Shown here piece after piece: positions 5,652 through 10,342 of a DNA stretch of 10,342 bases. Every line of letters starts with the position of its first letter. Position 1 is the stretch's first letter. Location: contig JBBRUG010000213.1 of the NCBI GenBank assembly GCA_038247995.1, forward strand, positions 1 to 10,342. Direction: 5' to 3'. A program made the position numbers and the translations under genes. Origin of the DNA: JBBRUG01 sp038247995. GTDB taxonomy: Bacteria > Chloroflexota > Chloroflexia > Chloroflexales > Chloroflexaceae. The notes under the pieces were generated by a model. The model did no database searches. It was not told the origin of the DNA and saw only the letters and a list, made by a program, of their open reading frames with translations.

Positions 5652-6958
5652 TGGGCGCCTCCTGATGCGGGTACAGCGATACCGAGACATTCGGCAAGAT
5701 CTGCGGGCAGCGGATCAGGCAGCGGATACTCCTGCACCAGCCGGCGCAAAACCTCCTGTTTGGCCTGTTTGTTCGGCGCTTCTCCGTACCGTAATGTCCA
5801 CTCGCGGAGCAATTCCCTATCCGCAACCAGCACCGGGTGGTAGTACAGGATTGTGGACGGAATGGTCGGCATGCGGGGATCGAGAGTCGGCGCAGCCGAC
5901 GTGCCGACGGCAGCCTCGCGGCGGTAGTGGTCAAAGAGCGCGTCCCAGTTCGCCCAGTTCGCCTTTGCCCCGTAGCGCTCGTGGAAATTGGTGAGCACAA
6001 TGCGCCACAATGCGGAATCGGTGACGATTGTGCGGAGTTCAGCTTCGCGGGCCGAGGAGATCCCGCGCTCCGACCCGGCAAAAGAGCGCCAAAGCGCAAC
6101 CGGATCAGTCGCGTTGATGTCGCCCGGCTGGCTGGCTACGTCGGCGAACGGCGGTGCGCCATTCTGCGCCACGGGAGCGGCTGGGGGCGCGCTCACCTGG
6201 AGCGGCACGGGGGGATCAGCTTCCTGCGTGGCGGCAGGCGCTTTTTCGCGGGCGGTTCGTGGCTCTGGGGCGGGTGCTGATTTCGCGCCACTGGCTTTGC
6301 CGTAATCACGATCTTCGAGCGCGGTAGTCGAGAAGCAGCATGCGCCCTCCATTCGTCCGAGGAACGTGTTGAGATTCTTGATGTCAATGCGCTTTGCGGG
6401 GTCATCGCGGCGGGCGTCGGCAAAGAGCATGACCCGCCCAACCCAGTACGCGCTGAAGGCGCCGGCGAGTCCTGCGGCGTAGCGATCCACGAGCTGCACA
6501 ATCTGCATCGTGTCCCGCTGCGAGACTGGGACACCGATGATGTTCTCCCAGATGGTCAGCAGCGGCGATCGTAGCGGCGGCTCCCCTGGAGGAGGGGCGA
6601 CGGGGATGTCGCCGGCGAGGGGATGGATCGGCGGCGATACCGGCGCGACCGACGGCGCAACATGCGCGATCTGCCGTAACAAACCGGCGCTGAGTTGCTC
6701 AATGAGCGCCGGTAGGCGCTGTTCGATGGTTCGGTTGATCAATTCTGAAAGATCGTCGGAAGTGGGTGTGGGTGTGTGGGCAGCGGTGCTGCGCGCCTGC
6801 TGCGCACGCTCTCTCTCTTTCTCTCTCTCTATCATCCATACGGCGTTACTATCGGGTAACACATCGCCCGACGTGTTACTACCGGGTAACACCACAACGC
6901 CCAAACTGTTCTCATGTGGTAACACCGCAGCGCTCGACATGTTACTACTAAGTAACAT
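5648..6958 (-). CDS. Possible DnaD-like primosomal/helicase-loading protein
   Basis: The protein has 436 residues if started at the ATG at 6958. Residues 1-41 are encoded by the palindrome array and show a rough 10-11-residue period (VLPHEN, VLPGSN, VLPDSN). A charged EREKERER segment (44-51) follows. Residues 134-204 form a helical domain (SPLLTIWENIIGV ... IDIKNLNTFLGRM) whose layout recalls the DnaD/DnaB_2 domain: a W-x-x-x-G start, central helices, and an N-x-x-x-x-L-x-R-M end. A Pro/Ala-rich linker (about 222-285) leads to a second helical domain (286-425). The assignment rests on pattern and on the ATGA overlap with dnaB and is tentative. The true start is uncertain. No clear Shine-Dalgarno precedes 6958, and the ATG at 6835 (residue 42, MIEREK) would exclude the array from the protein. 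DnaD-type proteins load DnaB at origins; whether this one does is inference. Confidence 0.55.
   Translation of the reverse strand: MLLSSNMSSAAVLPHENSLGVVVLPGSNTSGDVLPDSNAVWMIEREKERERAQQARSTAAHTPTPTSDDLSELINRTIEQRLPALIEQLSAGLLRQIAHVAPSVAPVSPPIHPLAGDIPVAPPPGEPPLRSPLLTIWENIIGVPVSQRDTMQIVQLVDRYAAGLAGAFSAYWVGRVMLFADARRDDPAKRIDIKNLNTFLGRMEGACCFSTTALEDRDYGKASGAKSAPAPEPRTAREKAPAATQEADPPVPLQVSAPPAAPVAQNGAPPFADVASQPGDINATDPVALWRSFAGSERGISSAREAELRTIVTDSALWRIVLTNFHERYGAKANWANWDALFDHYRREAAVGTSAAPTLDPRMPTIPSTILYYHPVLVADRELLREWTLRYGEAPNKQAKQEVLRRLVQEYPLPDPLPADLAECLGIAVPASGGAQ
6809..6830. repeat. CT/GA microsatellite inside coding sequence
   Basis: Five CT units, then TT, then five CT units. On the coding (minus) strand it is a GA tract encoding alternating Glu and Arg. 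Tract-length change would shift the frame of the gene that leads into dnaB. Confidence 0.6.
6845..6956. repeat. Four-copy GTTAC-N6-GTAAC palindrome array (iteron- or operator-like)
   Basis: The copies are at 6845-6860 (GTTACTATCGGGTAAC), 6875-6890 (GTTACTACCGGGTAAC), 6908-6923 (GTTCTCATGTGGTAAC, one arm degenerate) and 6941-6956 (GTTACTACTAAGTAAC). Arms extend to 7 bp in copies 2 (GTGTTAC/GTAACAC) and 4 (ATGTTAC/GTAACAT). Spacings are 30, 33 and 33 bp, about three helical turns, so all sites face the same side of DNA. Spacers between copies are also partly alike (AACGCCC, AGCGCTC), so the unit is a 33-bp direct repeat with a palindrome inside. The array lies at the 5' end of the gene that overlaps dnaB, and copy 4 includes the first possible ATG. 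An origin-binding array, as in phage lambda O, or an autoregulatory operator are the main explanations. Confidence 0.75.
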
Positions 6959-7094
6959 CGAAGCTCACGATCCACGAGCGATCTGTTGGTCAGAACCAGG
7001 ATGAGTAGCCGTGCGCAGCACCACGCAGACAATGGCGTCTGGATGTTTGAGCCATGCTGATGTGGGGGTACCAAAACATACTTTGTGGGAAAAC

Positions 7095-7132
7095 AAAAGG
7101 CCGCCGACAGAACATTCTGTCGGCGGCCTTTT
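7095..7132 (-). terminator. Strong intrinsic terminator of hyuB
   Basis: A perfect 16-bp stem (AAAAGGCCGCCGACAG, 7095-7110, with CTGTCGGCGGCCTTTT, 7117-7132) encloses a 6-base loop. On the minus strand it is followed by TTTTGTTTT. It lies 18 bp after the hyuB stop. On the plus strand it also ends in a T-run, so it could act in both directions. It insulates the dnaB unit from hyuB. Confidence 0.9.
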
Positions 7133-7149
7133 TGGATTGTAAGCGCTGG

Positions 7150-8787
7150 CTAGACTTCGACGCCATAAATCGTGCGGGCGGCCTCGGGGCTGACAAAGCC
7201 CTGCGTAACGTCGGCGCGCACAAGTTCGGGGTCGCGATCGCGGGGCGGGCCGTAACCGCCGCCACCGGGCACTTGCAGCACGCAAATATCGCCCGGCTTA
7301 AAGCTGATCGGCACAAAACGCTCGATCCGCTCGCCATTCACGAACACTGCGCCGGGTGCGCCGGGCAGGCCGTCGAAGAGGCCAGGGGCCGGGTTGCGCA
7401 GCAGGTCGGGGCGGATAGTGAGCGTAATCGGCTGTTCGGCCACGCACTTGAGCGTATATTCGACGCCCAAACCGCCCCGCTGACGCCCAGGCCCGCCCGA
7501 GTCGGTCATGAGCCGCTTGCTCAGCATCAGTACCGGCGAGCGCAGTTCGGTGATCTCGGCCGGCGTGACCGTACTATTGTGCGGGTAGGCCACCGGCGGG
7601 TGACCGTCGGCTTCGGCCATGGCGCCCATACCGCCGTGGGGCAGCACATGCACGTTGAAGCGTCCGAAACGCTTGTCGCTGCCGTTGAAGTGGAACGGGA
7701 AGATGCCACCGGCGGCGGCGATCGTCTCCTGGGGCAGCAGCGGAGCCAGGGCACCAAAGACCAGCGGCGGGATGTGCTTCATCACCTTAGCGCGCGCCTT
7801 CACCGGCGCCGGGAAGGTGCAGTTCACAATGCTGCCCTCGGGGGCGACAACCGTGAGCGGGCGCACCAGGCCATCGTTGTTGGGTACGTGCGGCACGAGC
7901 ATGCACTTGATCGGGTAGACCGCCGTGGCATAGGTCATGTTGAAAGCCGCGTTGATTGCCGCATCCCACTGCTGTGGCGAACAGCCGTCAAAGTCGAAGT
8001 GCATCTCCGAGCCGCTGATTGTGATCGCCACTTTGAGCGTGAAGGGCGTCAGATAGCCGTCGCCGACCACTTCGTGGGTGTAGACGCCATCGGGCAGATC
8101 GCTGATCGCCCGGCGCAAGGCCGCCTCGGAGCGATCCTGGATGGTGTCGGAGAGCAGGATCAGGTCGTCCAGGCCGTAGTCGTCCATGAACTCGTGAAGC
8201 TGCTTGATCGCCATGCGGTGCGTGCCGACGATCGCGCGCAGGTCGCCCAGGACGTTCTCGGGCACACGGCAGTTCGCTTCGATGATCTCGATCAACTCGT
8301 CGTTGGGCGCGCCGGCCTTGTAGAACTTGGCGGGCAGAATGCGAATGCCTTCCATGAAGACATCGTAGGCTTCCAGGTCGCCCAGGTGGCCGCCGACATC
8401 GGAGACGTGAGCCACCGTGCCGAGGAAGGCCACGACCTTGCCATTACGAAACATCGGCGTGACGAGGTTGTAGTCGGGCAGGTGGGTCGAGCCGAGCCAG
8501 GGATCATTGGTGACGAGCACATCGCCTTCTTGCAGCGTTTCGAGCGGGAAGCGCTTCACCATATGCTTGGTCGTAATCGGTAGCATTGTGCAGAACTGCG
8601 GCGGGCTGAACTGCGCTTGCGCAATCGCGTTGCCGCCGGCATCCATGATGATGCAGCCGAAGTCGTGGCTTTCACCAACGATGGTCGAGAATGAAGCCCG
8701 GATCGTGGCATTGTCCATCTCATCGGCGATGGTGACGAGACGCTGCCACTGGATCTCCAGGGTGATCGGGTCGAGCGGTGTGTTCAT
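7150..8787 (-). CDS. hyuB: Hydantoinase B/oxoprolinase family protein (HyuB)
   Basis: The protein has 545 residues, within the usual 520-600. The family forms one subunit of ATP-dependent amide-ring hydrolases (N-methylhydantoinase, 5-oxoprolinase) or, in related forms, acetone/acetophenone carboxylases; it is cytoplasmic and works with HyuA. Visible signatures are the N-terminal DPITLEI (6-12), TNDPWLGSTHLPD (93-105), HVSDVGGHLGD (127-137), DSGGPGRQRGGLG (429-441), and the C-terminal VPGGGGYG (506-513) followed by DV-x-x-GFVS and YGVEV. The start at 8787 fits the family's usual beginning, but there is no good Shine-Dalgarno, because the upstream sequence is made of short tandem repeats. It is the only gene of its transcript within the window, with a strong terminator after the stop. 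The partner hyuA is divergent rather than adjacent on the same strand. The exact substrate cannot be told from sequence. Confidence 0.95.
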   Translation of the reverse strand: MNTPLDPITLEIQWQRLVTIADEMDNATIRASFSTIVGESHDFGCIIMDAGGNAIAQAQFSPPQFCTMLPITTKHMVKRFPLETLQEGDVLVTNDPWLGSTHLPDYNLVTPMFRNGKVVAFLGTVAHVSDVGGHLGDLEAYDVFMEGIRILPAKFYKAGAPNDELIEIIEANCRVPENVLGDLRAIVGTHRMAIKQLHEFMDDYGLDDLILLSDTIQDRSEAALRRAISDLPDGVYTHEVVGDGYLTPFTLKVAITISGSEMHFDFDGCSPQQWDAAINAAFNMTYATAVYPIKCMLVPHVPNNDGLVRPLTVVAPEGSIVNCTFPAPVKARAKVMKHIPPLVFGALAPLLPQETIAAAGGIFPFHFNGSDKRFGRFNVHVLPHGGMGAMAEADGHPPVAYPHNSTVTPAEITELRSPVLMLSKRLMTDSGGPGRQRGGLGVEYTLKCVAEQPITLTIRPDLLRNPAPGLFDGLPGAPGAVFVNGERIERFVPISFKPGDICVLQVPGGGGYGPPRDRDPELVRADVTQGFVSPEAARTIYGVEV

Positions 8788-8790
8788 GTT

Positions 8791-8847
8791 GAGTGATAGC
8801 AGTGATAAGTGACGAGTGACAGGGTGACAGGGTGACGAGTGATACAG
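8791..8847. repeat. Short degenerate GTGA-type tandem repeats
   Basis: Units of 7-9 bp built on GTGAYRRG (GTGATAA, GTGACGA, GTGACAGG twice, GTGACGA) cover the leader directly upstream of hyuB. Such intergenic heptamer-like repeats are frequent in filamentous Chloroflexota and cyanobacteria (recalled, not checked). They replace the normal ribosome binding region of hyuB. Confidence 0.65.
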
Positions 8848-8883
8848 AGAGAGCCAAAGCAGTCACCGCGCCATCGATGATTA

Positions 8884-8898
8884 GCATGGCTGCCATGC
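8884..8898. promoter_or_regulatory. 15-bp perfect palindrome
   Basis: GCATGGC-T-GCCATGC is a 7-bp perfect inverted repeat around a single base. It lies about 100 bp upstream of the hyuB start and could be a regulator site; no family was matched. Confidence 0.35.
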
Positions 8899-8926
8899 CC
8901 ATACCTAGCCGTTACACGGACGGGCT

Positions 8927-9028
8927 GTCAGACTGCAAACTGGTCAGACTGCGGACTGGTCAGACTGCGGACTGTCAGACTGCGGACTGTCAGACTGCAA
9001 ACTGTCAGACTGCGAACTGTCAGACTGG
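8927..9028. repeat. Seven-copy minisatellite, unit GTCAGACTGCRRACT
   Basis: Copies start at 8927, 8943, 8959, 8974, 8989, 9004 and 9019 (last partial). The first two are 16 bp and the others 15 bp. Variation is confined to the two purines (AA, GG or GA) after TGC and to one extra G. There are no unique spacers, so it is not CRISPR. The repeated CAGACTG core is itself symmetrical (CAG-A-CTG). Copies are nearly identical, which suggests recent expansion. Confidence 0.9.
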
Positions 9029-9062
9029 AATGACCGGAGTGTAGCATATTCGTTGCGTACAT

Positions 9063-9082
9063 GTCAACTGTCAACAGTTGAC
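9063..9082. promoter_or_regulatory. Operator-like inverted repeat touching the hyuA -35 box
   Basis: GTCAACTG-TCAA-CAGTTGAC is a perfect 8-bp inverted repeat. GTCAAC also occurs twice as a direct repeat inside it. It ends one base before TTGACA of the promoter, so a bound repressor would block RNA polymerase, or an activator could contact it. The regulator is unknown. Confidence 0.6.
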
Positions 9083-9111
9083 TTGACAAACCCTTAACGC
9101 TCCTGTATGCT
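9083..9111 (+). promoter_or_regulatory. Sigma-70-type promoter of hyuA
   Basis: TTGACA (9083-9088, perfect) is followed after 17 bp by TATGCT (9106-9111, 4 of 6). Transcription would start near 9118 and give a leader of about 64 bases before the hyuA ATG. Confidence 0.65.
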
Positions 9112-9181
9112 TGCCGCACACCAAGTGGCCCGCAAGTGACTCGCTGTGTACCCGCAACCCTGATCTGCCTGGGAGATCGTC

Positions 9182-10342
9182 ATGACTGCTCCGGCTACAT
9201 TCCGTTTTGGCTTTGATATTGGCGGTACGTTTACCGACTTCGTGCTCTGGGATACGCAATCCGGCGCACTCCATACCTATAAGACGCTTACTACCCCCGA
9301 CGACCCGACGCGGGCGGTTCTCGAAGGCTGGACCGCGCTGCTCGAACGGGTTGGCGCGGAGGGCGGCCAGGTTGAATTGAGTATTCACGTCACGACGCTG
9401 ATCACGAACGCGCTGATCGAGCGCAAGGGAGCGCGGGTGGCGCTGTTTACGACGTCTGGCTTCGGCGATACGCTTGATACGCAGCGCGAGATGCGCTACG
9501 ACATCTACGACCTGCACTCGCCGCCCGTCACGCCGCTGGTGACGCGCGATCTGCGCTGCGAAGTTGATGAGCGGATGAATACGTTCGGCGAAGTAGTAAC
9601 GCCCCTGAATGAAGCGGCACTGGAGCAGATCGCGACGTTTATTGAGCGCCACGATCCGCAGGCCGCCGCGATCTGCTTTTTGCACGCGTACCGCAATGAT
9701 GCCCACGAGCAGCAGACGGCCGCCTTCCTGCGCGCGCGCTTCCCCAACCTGGCCCTGGCGCTCTCCGCCGAGGTTGCGCCCGAGATTCGCGAGTACGAGC
9801 GCATGTCCACCACCGTTGCCAATGCCTACGTGCAGCCGCTCGCCCAGCGCTATGTGCTCGCCTTGCAAGAGCAACTCCAGCGCCTCGGCTACCCGCGCGA
9901 CCTCTACCTGATGCTTTCCTCGGGCGGGATCACTATCGCCGATACCGCCGCCCGCTTCCCGATCCGCCTGGTGGAGTCCGGCCCCGCCGCCGGTGCGCTC
10001 GCCGCGATCTTCTACGGTCAGGTCACCGGCCATCCCAACCTGGTCGCCTTCGATATGGGCGGCACCACCGCCAAGCTCACGGTGATCACCAACGGCCAGG
10101 CCCAGATGACCCACACCTTCGAGATTGCGCGTATGCATCGCTTCAAGCGCGGCTCGGGGCTGCCGGTGCGTATCCCAGCGATTGAACTGATTGAGATCGG
10201 CGCGGGCGGCGGCTCGATTGCGCGCATCGACGACCTGGGCTTGCTCAAGGTGGGGCCGCACTCGGCGGGCGCCGACCCCGGCCCGGCCTGCTACGGGCGC
10301 GGCGGCAGCAACCCCACCGTCACCGATGCGAACCTGGTGCTC
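9182..10342 (+). CDS. hyuA: Hydantoinase A/oxoprolinase family protein (HyuA), 3' end outside window
   Basis: Starting at the ATG at 9182 (GGGAG ribosome binding site at 9171-9175), the frame is open for 387 codons to the window edge; full family members have about 650-700 residues, so a little over half is seen. HyuA is the ATP-binding subunit of N-methylhydantoinase/5-oxoprolinase-type enzymes and has an actin/ASKHA-like nucleotide fold. Motifs are DIGGTFTDFV (12-21, phosphate 1), a TTLITNALIERKGAR stretch in the N-terminal domain, LVESGPAAGA before the second domain, FDMGGTTAKL (290-299, phosphate 2), GAGGGSIA (340-347) and GADPGPACYG (363-372). All look intact. It is driven by the promoter at 9083-9111 and probably pairs with HyuB encoded divergently. 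Alternative functions within the superfamily include acetone carboxylase-like subunits; the substrate is undecided. Confidence 0.95.
   Translation, partial: MTAPATFRFGFDIGGTFTDFVLWDTQSGALHTYKTLTTPDDPTRAVLEGWTALLERVGAEGGQVELSIHVTTLITNALIERKGARVALFTTSGFGDTLDTQREMRYDIYDLHSPPVTPLVTRDLRCEVDERMNTFGEVVTPLNEAALEQIATFIERHDPQAAAICFLHAYRNDAHEQQTAAFLRARFPNLALALSAEVAPEIREYERMSTTVANAYVQPLAQRYVLALQEQLQRLGYPRDLYLMLSSGGITIADTAARFPIRLVESGPAAGALAAIFYGQVTGHPNLVAFDMGGTTAKLTVITNGQAQMTHTFEIARMHRFKRGSGLPVRIPAIELIEIGAGGGSIARIDDLGLLKVGPHSAGADPGPACYGRGGSNPTVTDANLVL

Larger units (their letters stand above)
8788..9181. other. 394-bp divergent intergenic region between hyuB and hyuA
   Basis: It holds, in order, GTGA-type short repeats (8791-8847), a 15-bp palindrome (8884-8898), a seven-copy 15-16-bp minisatellite (8927-9028), a near-perfect operator-like inverted repeat (9063-9082) abutting a -35 box, and a promoter for hyuA. 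No convincing coding sequence: the open frames here are made by the repeats. A promoter for hyuB must also lie here but was not clearly recognised. Confidence 0.7.

Noticed and set aside
4695..5843. 382-codon plus-strand open frame
   Set aside because: It is antisense to dnaB, which has all its helicase motifs, and has shadow-type composition.
6845..6956. CRISPR or DnaA-box cluster
   Set aside because: Units contain strong internal palindromes and partly conserved spacers of 14-17 bp, unlike CRISPR. They do not match the TTATNCACA DnaA box.
7054..8583. Long 509-codon plus-strand open frame
   Set aside because: It is exactly antisense to hyuB, whose family motifs are unmistakable, and it reads through the terminator hairpin.
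8927..9028. CRISPR array
   Set aside because: Units are 15-16 bp and directly adjacent with no unique spacers, so this is a minisatellite.
8832..9044. Plus-strand open frame with a repeated DCQTA peptide
   Set aside because: The frame is created by the 15-bp minisatellite, has no ribosome binding site, and lies in the promoter region of hyuA.
9071..10261. 396-codon minus-strand open frame
   Set aside because: It is antisense to hyuA and crosses its promoter. HyuA motifs on the plus strand are clear.

Overview
The window looks like a GC-rich (about 60% by eye) bacterial chromosome segment. The best guess is Chloroflexota, Roseiflexus/Chloroflexus type. This rests on codon and base composition, GTGAC-type short tandem repeats between genes, and HTH-TPR regulators of a kind common in that phylum; it is an inference, not a proof. 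No rRNA, tRNA, CRISPR array, transposase or integrase was seen.

Layout. (1) Positions 1-1270, minus strand: a polytopic membrane protein of unknown function, followed 9 bp downstream by the start of another unknown gene that leaves the window. (2) Positions 1271-1473: a divergent control region with phased TTCACA motifs. (3) Positions 1474-4147, plus strand: an HTH/TPR regulator split by an apparent frameshift near 1849, then a shortened, divergent MnmG/GidA-type flavoprotein that starts with GTG and has its ribosome binding site inside the end of the regulator. (4) Positions 4317-6958, minus strand: a two-gene unit. A low-complexity-linked protein, possibly DnaD-like, overlaps dnaB (replicative helicase) by ATGA. 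The 5' end of the first gene carries four regularly spaced GTTAC-N6-GTAAC palindromes, an arrangement resembling an origin or operator array inside an initiator gene. (5) Positions 7095-7132: a strong hairpin terminator. (6) Positions 7150-8787, minus strand: hyuB (hydantoinase B/oxoprolinase family). (7) Positions 8788-9181: a 394-bp intergenic region with two kinds of short tandem repeats, a 15-bp palindrome, and a promoter with an operator-like inverted repeat against its -35 box. (8) Position 9182 to the window end, plus strand: hyuA (hydantoinase A/oxoprolinase family), incomplete at its 3' end.

How the genes may work together. HyuA and HyuB normally form one ATP-dependent amidohydrolase (N-methylhydantoinase, 5-oxoprolinase or a related activity). 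Here their genes are transcribed divergently from a shared repeat-rich region rather than as an operon. The DnaD-like protein and DnaB are probably translationally coupled and may act together in helicase loading, with the palindrome array as a candidate binding site. The regulator and the MnmG-like protein are translationally coupled as well, but a functional link is not obvious. The most novel material is the palindrome array with its replication gene pair and the reduced MnmG paralogue.
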